Assembly (NCBI GenBank): GCA_963277665.1
Contig: OY728158.1
Span: 598,386,818-598,450,817 of the forward strand
DNA from: Viscum album
Lineage: Eukaryota; Streptophyta; Magnoliopsida; Santalales; Viscaceae
Reading direction: 5' to 3'
DNA length: 64,000 nucleotides
The translations under genes were made by a program, and so were the position numbers. This document shows, in pieces, positions 1 through 11,201 of the stretch (position 1 is its first letter; each line of letters opens with the position of its first letter). The notes beneath the pieces are model-generated. The model was not told the DNA's origin. It did not search any database and saw only the letters and a program-made list of their open reading frames with translations.

Positions 1-447
1 GTCCTGCTAGAGCCAGGAAAGATCTATATTGTCTATTGTGATGATTCAGGTATCGGACTAGGATTTATGCTTATGCAAGGAGATGGAGTCGTCACGTACA
101 GGTCTCGTCCACTGAGGCCACATGAGAGGAACTACCCTACGCATGATCTGACGTTGGTAGTTTTTGTTCATTCCTTACGTTGTTGGAAAAATTATCTTGT
201 GGGAGAGCACTTTATGGTATTCATTGTCCACAAGAGTCTCAAGTATATATTCACTCAGCATGATCTTAATCTGAGGCATCGCAAGTGGTTCAAGTATCTT
301 CAGTCTTTCCATTTCGAGCTTGCCTATACTCCAGGAAAGGGAAACGTAGTGTCAGATGCATTGAGCAGGAGAACTCAAGTCCAGGGAGTTCAGGAGGCGA
401 GCAGTGAGTGGAAGATTATGGCTCTGTTCTCTAAGATGCATCTGTAG
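1..447 (+). pseudogene. G1 pol: RNase H domain
   Basis: An open frame runs from base 1 to a TAG at 445-447, so it is the continuation of pol from outside the window. It encodes the RNase H that degrades the RNA strand during reverse transcription. Family motifs are plain: YCDDSG near the start, LRPHERNYPTHDL, KSLKYIFTQHDLNLR, and PGKGNVVSDALSRR at the end. Two catalytic positions look lost: the usual Glu after THDL is Thr, and the Asp of the TDHKSL motif is Val (FIVHKSL). The first and last Asp remain. The next domain, integrase, follows in the same direction. The frame is open, but the enzyme was probably inactive. Confidence 0.85.
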
Positions 448-1972
448 GTGCACGACAGGCAGGGACATACTTTTCTATCTTTTGTAGCTGTTACCTCTAC
501 ACTACATGATTGGGTACAGATGAGGCAGCTATCAGAATCTGAAGGCTTTGTCCTGCTGGAGAGCGTGTCAGGAGAGGACCCTCTTCTTAGATGTACAGTG
601 GGTGAGGATGATATCTTGTGTCTCCAAGGACGCGTATGGGTTCCAACATACATATGCGAGAAGCTGATGTGGGATTTTCATTCCTCAGTTTGGGCAGTTC
701 ATCCTGGCGTCACCAAGATGTATCGATATCTTCATCTCCAGTAATGGTGGCCAGGTATGAAGAAAGATATTACAGGTTTTGTCATGAGATTCTCTACTTG
801 TCAGTAGGTGAAGGCAGAGCACCAGCGACCATCAGGCCTTTTACAGTAGTTACCCATTCCGTAATTGAAATGGAACGATGTTGCGATGGACTTCATAATA
901 AGGTTACCGAGTTCACCTTGAGGAAACGATGATATTAGGGTTGTCGTCAACAAGCTCATGAAGGTTGCTCACTTCTTTCCGATCAAGGAGACCTTCAGTG
1001 TTGATGATCTGGGGCGACTTTACATTAGAGAGATTGTACGTCTGCATTGAGTTCTACACTCTATTGTTTCAGACAGGGATGTGTGCTTTACTTCCCGGTT
1101 CTGGAAGGGACTTCAGAAGGCTTTGGGTACACAGGTACTTTTCAGTATGGCATACCATCCCCAGACTGATGGTCAGTCCGAGCGCACGATTCAGGTGCTA
1201 GAGGATATTCTCAGAGCTTGCATTCGGAACTTTGGAGGTTATTGGGATAAGCATATCCCTTTGGTGGAGTTCATTTACAACAACATTTTTCAGGCGACTA
1301 TTCTGATGGTACCATACGAGGCTCTATACGGTAGGCCATTCCGATCACCCTTATGCTAGCTGGAGGTAGGAGAGGCAGTTTTGTTGGGACCTAATCTTGT
1401 TCAAGAGACAACAGAGTAGATAGAGTTTGTTCGGAAGAGAATGGCTATAACACAGTCTTGGAAGAAGTCTTATGCTGATCAGTGGAGACGACCTCTGGAG
1501 TTCGAGGTCGGGGATCAGGTTTTTCTGCTTGTTGCACCGAGGTTGGGACACAAGAGGATTCGGAGGTAGGTTAATCTTTCACCGCAGTACGTCAGACCGT
1601 TTGAGGTTTTGGACAGATTGGGGCTGGTCACCTATCGGTTGTAGGTACCCCAGAGGTACCGGGCCATGCACGACCTCTTCCCCGTCTCTGAGCTTCGACA
1701 TTACTTTTCAGACCTATCTCATGTCTTTCAGCTTGAAGAAGTTGAGCTTGAAGTGGATGCATCGTTTGAGGAGCATCCCATCCAGATTGTCGATTGCATT
1801 ACGAAGGTTCTCCGTGGGAAGTATGTCCCTCTTGTACGGGTGATATGGCATCATGGGAGAGTATAGGACGAGACCTGGGAGAGGGAGGCCGATGTATGAT
1901 CGTAGTGGTCAGAGCTGTTCGGGGTTTCTTTTTTACGCCTCGCTAGAGAAATTCGGGGACAAATTTATTTAA
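448..1972 (+). pseudogene. G1 pol: integrase and chromodomain
   Basis: Integrase joins the element's cDNA ends to host DNA. The zinc-binding part lies near 640-760 (HPGVTKMYRYL). All three core acidic residues are visible: Asp in AMDFIIRLP (about 890), Asp in VSDRD (about 1070) and Glu in QTDGQSERTIQVLED (about 1178). After a GDQVFLLVAP stretch (about 1505-1540) comes a chromodomain-like tail at about 1760-1925, with FEEHPIQIVD and a WERE motif; such tails bind chromatin marks and steer insertion. The frame is broken by several stops (TAG near 758, 1357, 1418, 1567 and 1864) and shifts. It ends in TAA at 1970-1972, inside the polypurine tract. Confidence 0.85.
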
Positions 1973-1979
1973 GGGGGGA
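1971..1979 (+). other. G1 polypurine tract
   Basis: AAGGGGGGA lies immediately after the pol stop and a few bases before the 3' LTR. It is where plus-strand DNA synthesis is primed. G3 has the same tract at 52577-52587. Confidence 0.8.
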
Positions 1980-2068
1980 TGTTTTTAAGAACTCAGATCT
2001 TCGTTTCAGGTACGCCTTTCCTTTTTCTGGAGTTTTTAAGAAAAATGGAGTTTCTAGAAAATTTCAAA

Positions 2069-2242
2069 GTACACGCCGTGTACTTTCTGAGTACACGTCG
2101 TGTACTCTTCTCCAACTCAAAGACGTATGCTGGTCGTGCCCAGGCCACACACACAGTGTGTAGGGGTGCGTGGAGGCCGATTTTGGCGGAGTACGGAAAA
2201 ACCTAGTTCATGCCATGTACTCTAAAAGTACACATCGTGTAC
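2069..2242. repeat. Palindromic GTACACG motif cluster in G1 LTR
   Basis: Near-perfect 15-bp dyads GTACACGNCGTGTAC occur at 2069-2083 (GTACACGCCGTGTAC), 2091-2105 (GTACACGTCGTGTAC) and 2228-2242 (GTACACATCGTGTAC), with a decayed copy near 2207-2220. They lie 85 to 260 bp inside the LTR, where the U3 promoter region would be. Related motifs occur in the G2 and G3 LTRs and leaders. Regulatory protein sites or hairpins are both possible. Confidence 0.8.
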
Positions 2243-2930
2243 TTTTATTTTTTTCACTAAACGCACCGGGGTCGCTCTTGACGGACAGAACACACCCCTT
2301 CTTCAGGTTTTTCGTCCGAGAGCGACCCGTATGACCAGATCATCCCCGAGCCCCCACCTCTTCATTTGTTCTCCTATTCGAGAAAAGTAGATTGCATTGG
2401 GATCACCTCAGTAAGCTCTCTTTTCTGCTTTAGCCTTGTTCCATGGTTCCTCCTCATTTCCAAGCTATCGTGGGTTGAACATTTTGGGTGTTTTCTCAGA
2501 TCTATGACGTTCGGGGGAGAATCTGTCATCATTGTTCATGTATATCTATCTTTTAGGATCGAGGTAGCTGGTTTGTGCCTTTCTATAGAAATTCTTTGAG
2601 TATTTTGTGCAATTGCACCAATTACCTTGAACGGGAATTTTTTGTTTTCCTGTTTTTCCCTTTTTTTATTTCCTTCTTTGCTTGATTGCTTGAGTAGATG
2701 TATTTTCCTATGTATATGGTAGTTTTTACTGTACTATGGATGTTTTCCATGCTCGTTTGCTTCTTTGTCATTTTACTGGTTTCCATTCTTAGTTGTAGGA
2801 TAGTGGAACTATTTCTTATTATGCCGTTGGGACTTATAATGATAGCCAAGTAGCTTTGAGGTTTACTTGGACGTTATACACGCATTGAGCATGTTTGTTT
2901 CACACAGGACTGTGAGAACCTAGTGTAGTA

Positions 2931-3262
2931 GACCATAGGGAGAATAGATGTAAGGGCTTCTCGAGAGTGTCTTTTAATACGATGCGAGACCACAGGGGGA
3001 ATTGACGATGAGTTCTTCCTTAGAGAGTCTGTAGTTACTAGACATGGGCCACAGGGGGAATGTGACATTGAGTGATTACCCAGAGGGCCTTTAGCATGAT
3101 ATGAGACTATAGGGGGGATTGATGGTGACTGCTTCCTTAGAGATTCTATTCATAGCTGAACCAGAGGGGTTAGACTGTGTCTACCTCCTAGAGGGTTTCT
3201 AGTACTAGTAGGTTGAACCATAGGGGTTAGGCTCTGAGAGCTAACCAGAGGGTTACCTATTT
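2931..3262. repeat. 58-bp tandem repeat (6 units) in G1 LTR
   Basis: Six degenerate units are marked by a CAYAGGGG-like anchor at 2933, 2991, 3050, 3108, 3162 and 3219, a spacing of 54 to 59 bp. Each anchor is followed by a conserved segment ending near AGAG-GTCT or AGAGGGTTT. I do not see this block in the G2 or G3 LTRs, so it is either specific to the G1 subfamily or lost from the others. Confidence 0.75.
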
Positions 3263-3913
3263 TCTACTTGTTGTTGGTTGTTTACTTGTGTAATTTTATG
3301 CTAGTATTGTGGATTTTAGTTGCTGTGTGCTTTGTTGGTTACTACTTTCCGCACTTTTACTTTCCTTGTATTCATTGACTGTTAGGCACAAATCTTTGGG
3401 TGATTTCCTACTGGGATTATATCTCACACCCTGTTTGGGCCCTGCTTTTGGGCCCAAGAAGACTATGTTGTTGTAGGTATAGATAAGGGCAAGAACCCTT
3501 CTACTTCAGGTTCTTGATTTCACTGGAGTTGGAGAGCATGGGACCGAGCCGTGGCTTGCAATGCTGAGTAGTATAGTTTGTTTTCTTTTGCTCTTTGTTT
3601 TTCATTTTTACTTCAACAGGATGGTTTTTTACTGCATTCCATAGATATATGTACCATATTGCATCATTATTATTATTATACATTGCCTCTGCTGTTTAGT
3701 TCAGTTGTTGTATGCTGTTTATTGTTTCCGTTATTGTGACTGGTTGTTCTTCTACTGTATACTTTACCGAATGAGGGCATAGTTTCCCCACCAATTCACC
3801 AAGGCCCTCGCTGCTAGTCAGAACACTCTGGAGTTTCGGGAAACACGCTTGAGGTCATGTGGAGAACTGGGTATGGGTCACCAGTGGAGGGGCTCCGGAT
3901 TTGGGTCTTTACA

Positions 3914-5983
3914 AGGTGGTTCTTCTTCGATTCAAGAATATAAAGATCGATCTATGATATTCTAGGGTTTATGGAACACATGTGGATATTTTTAGTGGGA
4001 TTATATATTTGAATCATTCAATGCAATGATGGTGAAAAAAGAATAGCTCAATCAATTGAACAATAAAATTACAAGAAAAGGTAATTCTAATTTATATAAA
4101 ATAATTATAAATTATATGAGAAACATCCTATATTGGGGATTTTAGGGTTTCTATTCATCTAGTTTATGGGGGAAATATAAGGAAATTGACAAAATACCTT
4201 TTTGGGAATGGGCCCAACTACTTTTATTGTACCCTAGATCCATCACTGATAAGATGAACAAATTTAAATAAAAGTTTACTCCATATTTTCAAGTTTTAAG
4301 AATAGTTTAACTCAACATATAATGTCTATGTTATAGTGTTGTGATGATAGTGAAAGTGGGTAAAATTTTAAAATAGAAGAAGACTAATTATATGTAGAGT
4401 CCAAAAATATTTATTCAAGTAGCTAGTGATGATCTTTGAATCCTTAAGGTAAAATTTTTAATAATGGTTGATGATTCAATAGGATGGAATCAACAGGATA
4501 CCTGAAGGGATTTTGGAAACTCCATGGAATGTCCATGTTAGGTATAAATTCTATAGAAGTTGATTATTTCGTTTTTAAGGTTATGTGATACCAAAAATTA
4601 TGTTTTATAAGTGTTGTAAATATATTGGAGTTAAAAAATTTAAGGTTTTTACAAGTTTTGTATTTTTCCTTTAAGTGATGAATCAAAGAAATTATTTATC
4701 AAATATTTTAATTTTAAAGAATTTATAAAGCTTAGATTGATCTTAAAAGGATATGTATTTTCATCTCATTTCTCTTATATGATAAGAAAAGTTATTCATT
4801 AAAAACGTTTTAGTGTGAACCAATTGAGATGATTAATTATATACACATGTTTTGTGATTCATTAGTTTATTTAATATGTTTTGATAAGAATAAGAAGGTA
4901 AAATAAATTCTCTCAGATAAAAGAGATTATCTGGTGGGAATATGTTCTTGCCACCCATCAGTAGAATATTTTAATGAATAGACTTATTTTCAATGGAAAA
5001 TGAGATGGGAATATAAAATACCACATTTGAAATAGAAACAATATTTTATTCTATCATTTATACCTAGTAAAATATAATAACTATTATTTTCTAAGTACAA
5101 ATGATTTTGTGTATCATAACACGACATTTGGAATAGAATATATCACCTAAGAGGCTAGTGGGAGTGTATTTGAATGTAGATAAGTTCAAAGTTAATAATT
5201 AAAATCTTATACCAGTCTAAAGTTAAAATTATTTCCACTTAATATCCAAATTAATTTGACATATGTGGCTATAAAAATATAAGGAGTTACATCTAGTTTC
5301 CATGGAAATGTGAATATAACTATCTAATAAAGGATTATTTTAGTTAAAATACGAATTGAATTGAATTTAATATCATAAAATAGTTTAAGGATATATAAAT
5401 AAAGAATAATATAAGTAGAAACATATAGTTTCTGTAACAAAGTAGATGTAAGTTTTTCCTAAATTTTTTTAATATTTACTAGTAAGTGATAATGTAAATA
5501 TTTAAATTATTTCACAAAATATTTCATGGAAAAACATGATAGAAATAAATCCAAGTATTGTGGGGTTTAACATTGAACATTTATAAGTACATAATAAATT
5601 TAACATTATAAAATTGGATATTATGAATTTAAGTAGTTTGAATATGTTTATGGAGTTGAACATTGGGATTATAAATCTTAAATATCACAATTACTCAAAA
5701 ATGATTTCTTAATAAAATTTTCTATTTGAATGTTTAGTGAGAGGGTTTTATATAGTTAAAAAATAGATATTTGGTAATAATTATATATATATATATGTAT
5801 TGAAAGAAAAAACCCCTAAAAGTATAAAAATATATTAGGTTAATTTAGAAGATTTTTATATATCATATGATAAATAGGTGGTTATGTAATGTTTTTTTAA
5901 GTATTCTTAAAGGAGTTTTAATAATATAAAATGTATCATATAAAATGAAATATCCACTTTATCATTATTTCATGTTGGATGTA
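3914..5983. repeat. R1: first copy of a 2-kb direct repeat
   Basis: From about 3920 this sequence matches 60551-62611 in the same orientation through long colinear stretches (TTTATGGAACACATGTGGAT against TTCATGGAACACATGTGGAT; TTATAAATTATAT; TGGGAATATAAAATA; ATGTATCATATAAAA). The left edge is the G1 LTR. The match stops at 5983 only because LTR D interrupts the other copy, so the repeat may be longer. No coding capacity is visible. A copia LTR or leader is possible but unproven. Confidence 0.8.
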
Positions 5984-6135
5984 TATATGTATATATAGAT
6001 ATACATTTCATGAAATACAATAATAATGAACCTCTCAAGGTATGACACTGAGTTATCCCCAAAAAATGTTCTTCATGAACTATTATAGTTTAATATGAAA
6101 TTTAAATGTTACTGTGGGTATGATTCTCATATTAT

Positions 6136-6519
6136 ATGAAAACTATGCTCAAGGGGCACAAAAAGTATTTTTGTTCCTTGGATTACCCACTAATTATACC
6201 ACATGGAATGTCATTCACTATGTTTTTTTGTATACTAGGGGTTCAAAGATATTTTTTGGAATCCCCATTACTTGAGGATAGTGAGATTACTAGTAAGAGA
6301 AACACTATAATTTTATACCTTTCTTACACAATACATTTAGGATTATATAATCTAGGGATTTTGGTTATGTTACTAATAATGTATTCAGTTGGAGTTCAAC
6401 CGAGTTGCTATTTTTCATCTCATGTGTTGAGTATGAAATTTGTTCCCCCATTGAGACAAACTATGAAGTGTGCATTCTCACCTAGATATTATATATGGTG
6501 TGGTTATCTATTTGGATGA
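6136..6519 (+). other. Unassigned 127-codon open frame
   Basis: ATG to TGA, 127 codons, in an AT-rich stretch with no recognised neighbour. The product would be hydrophobic in the middle (ILYLSYTIHLGLYNLGILVMLLIMY, residues about 58-82, could be a membrane segment) and holds several Cys and Tyr. I recognise no family. Composition is like the surrounding non-coding DNA and there is no clear promoter, so a chance frame is the likeliest reading. Confidence 0.12.
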
Positions 6520-7663
6520 GGGGCATGTTATGTTATCATCCATAATGAGAAATGACATGTGATGTATTTATCAACCAATTCAGCATACACTGGAGAACAT
6601 TTGAGTAGAATATATGGTATTTAAATACTATGTGCCTTATGGTCACTAGATTTCTTGGGCAAAGGGAATGAATGAGAGTGAATGCTATCATGAGATGTGG
6701 TTAGTGTAAATAGGTATAGAGATACATGTGTTTAATTTTTATCACACTAGATCAATTTATATCTTGAGTAGTATTGATGATTGAATGTATGGATCTATTG
6801 ATTTATCTTTATTATCTATTCTATAAAGGCCTATTGGGTCACACTTTGTAGTTGACAAGATTTGGACTGAGTTTGACTTGAATAGTTACTCTAAAAATTT
6901 TTTTTACAGTAAATCCAAAAGTTTTTTGAATGTATTTTGACAAGGAATTTCATATGAAATAATATATAGTGAAGTTGATGATAGATTTAAAACAAGTTTT
7001 TTAGAAAATATCCAAAAGTACTTTTGATACGGATTATAAAATTATCATATTTGATATGGTATAAGGTAATATGATACAAAGTCTATTAGGCTTTAGTGTA
7101 AGTAGGTTATTGATAGATATATTCCAAAAATCCTTTACACATGAGATTATTTTTGGTCTATATCATAAATCACAATATAGACATGTTTTCTTATATTAAA
7201 TGAGAAATTAGTGGTTTTAAATATACCTTAGTTAGGTATATCAATTTCTATGATATATCTATATAATATGGATGTCTATGAAATCATTATATGTGATTGA
7301 GGATATCATAATACCATATCTTCCTTTTCCTGTATGTGATGCATGAAAACATCATATCCTAAGATTGGGGTGTGTCATAAAGATATTTTAGTGTAATTAC
7401 ATACCACTTATTTTATATGAATTGTATATTAAAATTAATTTATAATGGTTATACCATTCATTGGAAACCTATCATTAACATTTGAATCTATTTCATTTAA
7501 TGAGGAGTTACATATGATGGAATGCACAGGAAGTTCATTATTCATTCATTGGATTCATGAATTGTCTGAATCATTTAAAAATTTGTTATAACACATAATA
7601 AAATTTGGGAACTACTAAAGATAATCCTTGAGGGTTTATAAAACCTCTATTTTTTTATGGAAG

Positions 7664-7700
7664 TGGTGTGTGTGTACGATCATGTGTGTGTGTGTGTGCT
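7664..7700. repeat. TG microsatellite
   Basis: Two runs of alternating TG (7664-7675 and 7683-7698), split by a short ACGATCA-containing interruption. Confidence 0.9.
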
Positions 7701-9254
7701 TATATGATTATTGGGTGAGAATCACCGTCAAATGAATTTATCTTTATTATACTTCCCCCATATTATGATATGCTAACACTCATAGAGGATAGAGTTCTTC
7801 TTATATGATAGTTTATTCGATCAACTTGTGGAAATGACCTAAGGTGGGAGTCCTTCAAATTACTCTCTTGTGATCTTCTTCAAACATTAAGAAATAAGAG
7901 GGATGATGTTGGGGAAACTTATGTTTATGGTATGCATGATTTATAGTTTTTATAATTTTTATATTATGCATTTTTTATATTTCTATGCATGGAGATCCTT
8001 GTTTGGTATTCTTAAACACTTTTTATTGTTCTAATAGGATTTATTAGATCCTAATTAGTCTTAGAAAAACATTATGTCAAAACAACTTTGACATAAAATG
8101 AAATTGGAAAGAAAATCATGGAAATATTTTATAAAACCATCATAGATTATTAATATATGCATCTTATAAGAAATAAATAAATTTAAAATGATAAATAAAC
8201 TATGATTATATAAACTAAATGTAAACAGATAAATAACCTAATATAATTTTATTTGACTATGATACCTTCACCAAACAAGGATATATTGGGGTTAGAAATG
8301 GATTTCACATTCCAAAAACAGTAAAACACCCAATTATAAATGAACTATAATCAATATATAAACCCACTATGGTCATATTATTTTATATAGATGAAGAGTA
8401 TAAAGGATAAAAATGAAAAAGGGAGAAAAGACCTTAACCTTTAGATCAAAATGAATGATCATGAATAAATCACCATGGAGGTAAAGATATTGAAAGAGAA
8501 TTGAGGATCTCACCACATAGTACATTGATCACAAATGGAAAGAAGGGGGTTCCCATTTTTTTAATTCCACCAAATAATAATAAAAATGTGATTATAATAA
8601 TTATAATACTGAATCCTTTTTCTTGGAAATTATAATACCACACCATTCCAAAGTTATTCTAAAACAATATATTAAATCAATCTTTATGACTATATAAAAT
8701 AATTTATAACACTAAAATATAATAATTCCCCATCAATGAAAATATATTTTTTATAAAAATATAAACTAAAATATTTTAAACATAATTCAAAAATTACATA
8801 ACTACATAAAGTACTCAATAATGTCATTGTAACAATATATAAATAGATTATGGAGATTACTCATAATCTTATACATAGAAAATTAATATTCAGGTAAATA
8901 TTAAATAATTAATAGTCTTCATACCATGAACGATCTATAAATCACCCATGATATCAAAATTAGTGAATTTCATGATCACTATGCATAGTTTATGAAGAGT
9001 ACATGGACAATGAATCAACCTAGAATTTCTAAAAACCTTAAAAAACGCTATTTTTATCTCAAAATAAAATTATAATAATATATATTCATAATTGAAAATA
9101 TATATTTTCACACAAACTATCAATAATTGGTTTTATTATCCCTAAGAATCATAACTGAGTGACTCCAACAAATAACACAATCCACTAAGACCTCAAATCT
9201 ACTTATTATTCCTAGTTTCCAATATCAAGTAACCATATTTATAAAATACTTGTA

Positions 9255-9678
9255 CAAGTATTATTGTACTTACCTATAAAGTCTTATCATTATTATCAAT
9301 GGTACAGAACAATTTTCCAAAGAAATAATCATATTTCTCAGATTGCATATCATTACTATGGAGTTTTATATGTACTTCCTTAACTGAGACAGATGAAATA
9401 CAACATCCATTCCATGGTATTTTAGAGGGAAATAAAAATTATTAGAAATTTACTTAATTAATTCCATGGTCTCAAAGATCTCTACAAATAGTGGATCCGA
9501 CTTCCCTTGATTACCCAAATATTAATTTCCTAACTAAGTTGACACATCCAAAAAACACATGATCCCCAATATCAAACTCAAGAGGATGGAGTATTCTATC
9601 AATATAATATTTATGTACACTCTAGGTCGTATCTAGAATCTTTCTGATGAACAGAACTATATCATTAGTTTCTTATAT
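9255..9678 (-). pseudogene. Element B integrase C-terminal part
   Basis: On the - strand this reads as the end of a gypsy integrase: LFIRKILDTT, then HKYYIDRILHPLEFDIGDHVFF, the usual RRRPLEFEVGDHVFL region in decayed form. Traces of the segment that normally reads FHVSQLRKYI follow near 9380. Several stops and shifts interrupt it. The upstream part of the same domain continues at 18481 on the far side of copia element E1, which inserted exactly between the two. The element must therefore predate E1. Confidence 0.75.
9674..9678. repeat. E1 target site duplication, left
   Basis: TATAT directly before the TGTTGGG start of the LTR. It equals 18476-18480. Confidence 0.9.
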
Positions 9679-9994
9679 TGTTGGGAAAAAATCCCTCAAT
9701 GCATCATTGAAGCATTTTTTAGGTGGTTGTGTTTGTTGAAAAAGTGGGCATCCATGTTGTATTGTTGAAAAAGCAGACCATGATGTATGAATGTGTTGAA
9801 AAAGGCATTTTACATGGTGATTTTTTGGGTTCAAGGGATGATTTCAACAATCCTCGATTGATTGAAGAACCTCAAGAAAAGAATGAACGATCTGGAGGTG
9901 GTACAAAAAGAGCAGATACAAGGTGGCGCCATTTTCCAATGTTTGCCAAATTTTAGGGCCTAAAAATCGGAAAATGGATAGATTTGATTTTGGA

Positions 9995-10660
9995 AAAGGG
10001 AGGTGCACGCAAAATTGTATTGGTGCGTAAAAAATAAAGTGGGGCCTGAAAAATTAGCTGGATGCACGAAAAATATAGTGGTGCGTGAAAAATCAGCGTG
10101 GTGCGCAAAAAATTAAGTGTGGCATGAAATATTTGCATAGTGCACGAAATTGAGGGATGAAGTTTTTCATGAAAGAGGTGTTTCAAGGTCAGGAGCTCTA
10201 AAATTGGAAAATTCATGTGGTGCGCAAAAAATTGGAGCAAGGTGCGAAATACGGTGTGGCGCGGAAGATGTGTTTTTTCGCGCTCGATGAGGATTATGCG
10301 CGGAAGAAAGGTTTTTCGCGCAGGGGTCCATTTTGCCTATAAATATGAAGTGACCCCCCTCATTTGAATTATCTCAAGACATAAAGAGTATTTGAGATCT
10401 GGTGGGAAAAATTGGAGTTCCCAAGAGAGTTGCGCAAAAATAAGATTGTTTGCGCGAAATCTGAATTTCGTAAAAAAGAGGATAATTTCACACAAGGTAG
10501 TGTAAAGGTTGTGCATAAAAGCTATTGCGCATAAAATAATTTGTTTCACGTAAAAGCTGTGTTGTGCGGAAAAGGGTTGTTGCATGAAAAGTATATTTTG
10601 CGCAAAAGCATGGAATTACGTGAAAGGCCCAATGAAGGCTGCACGTAAAAATTGGGGTTG
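9995..10660. repeat. CGCG-AAAA motif field with E2F-like sites, 5' LTR
   Basis: Degenerate units of the type GTGCGYGAAAAAT recur every 20 to 40 bp on both sides of the TATA box. Two exact TTTCGCGC octamers lie just upstream of it (10276-10283 and 10314-10321), and the reverse form GCGCGAAA lies downstream (10452-10459). TTTCGCGC fits the E2F consensus TTTSSCGC. The block is CG-rich compared with everything around it. Confidence 0.75.
10338..10345 (+). promoter_or_regulatory. TATA box, E1 5' LTR
   Basis: TATAAATA, 17 bp after the second TTTCGCGC site, in a stretch conserved in both LTRs. It is the likely core promoter of E1; transcription would start some 30 bp downstream. Confidence 0.75.
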
Positions 10661-11157
10661 GCCAGTACACCTGGTGCAAAGAGAGATTCATCTGCGGGTG
10701 AAAGTTAGACGTAAACAGAGCATATGTCAACAATTAAGGATGCAGATTTCATTAAAGATAATGAAGAGACCTACAGGTCTATAAACTGTGAGTGGATCTT
10801 CTAAAGAAGTAGTGAGCACACTTCAGTTGAGAGAGTAATGAGCTTTCATAATGTGAGTGGTTGTAAACCAGGAGGGACAGTGAGTCCGCTTCAAACCTAT
10901 AAACAGCAGTACACTTATAATGGATTTGGTACATCGGCACATTGCTAGTGTATTCTCTTTGGACGTATCCCAGTGAGGGTGAACCAAGTAAAAATTTTTG
11001 TTCCCTGTGCATGATTTTTTTTATACTTTTCTACGGGAAAGAGAGAGGAAATAGTTTTTCTTAATAGCAAAACAAGATCAATAGGGGAAGTTATTTAATT
11101 TTTCATACCCGGATTCACCCCCCTCCTCTTAGGGTTTCTAACCTAGTGTACTTAACA

Positions 11158-11172
11158 ATTGGTATAAGAGGG
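11158..11172 (+). other. E1 primer binding site
   Basis: ATTGGTATAAGAGGG directly after the LTR resembles the plant initiator tRNA-Met site (TGGTATCAGAG), with a C to A change. Confidence 0.8.
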
Positions 11173-11201
11173 AAAGGTTGATATTTGTGGTTCTCTCTTA
11201 A

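Larger units (their letters stand above)
1..3913 (+). mobile_element. G1: Ty3/gypsy chromovirus, 3' part
   Basis: This is the downstream half of a + strand gypsy retrotransposon whose 5' part lies before the window. Order seen: RNase H, integrase, chromodomain, polypurine tract, then a 3' LTR. The domain order and a terminal chromodomain place it among plant chromoviruses. It is the same family as G2 and G3: the LTR start (AAGAAC after the purine tract) and the last 150 bp of the LTR are clearly shared. The LTR end abuts repeat R1, so G1 probably inserted into R1. The left LTR and target duplication cannot be seen. Confidence 0.9.
1984..3913 (+). repeat. G1 3' LTR
   Basis: The left edge is set by the polypurine tract and the family's TGTAAGAAC start (TTTAAGAAC here). 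The right edge is TTTACA at 3908-3913. The last 150 bp match the ends of the G2 LTRs (GAGGGCATAGTTTCCCC, then TCTGGAGTTTCGGG). Two unusual blocks lie inside: palindromic GTACAC motifs and a 58-bp tandem repeat. No convincing TATA box was placed. Confidence 0.8.
5984..9250. other. AT-rich non-coding repeat DNA
   Basis: No domain, RNA gene or clear terminal repeat was recognised. It is probably the continuation of R1 plus the decayed 3' side of element B, whose pol ends near 9255 on the - strand. A TG-rich microsatellite sits at 7664-7700 and one medium open frame at 6136-6519. The boundary between R1 and the end of B was not found. Confidence 0.5.
9679..11157 (+). repeat. E1 5' LTR
   Basis: It runs from TGTTGGGAAAAAATCCC to CTTAACA, 1479 bp. 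Colinear with 16987-18475 throughout. It holds a field of TGCGCGAAAA-type motifs, two exact TTTCGCGC sites and a TATA box. Confidence 0.95.

Noticed and set aside
390..653. - strand open frame of 87 codons
   Set aside because: It lies opposite the RNase H-integrase coding of G1 and has no recognisable content.
2931..3262. Regular short repeats that could suggest a CRISPR-like array
   Set aside because: The units are degenerate head-to-tail copies without unique spacers, inside a plant LTR.
9953..10733. Overlapping - strand open frames in the E1 LTR
   Set aside because: They come from the repeated CGCG-AAAA motifs read on the opposite strand, contain no domain, and similar shadows occur in the other LTR.
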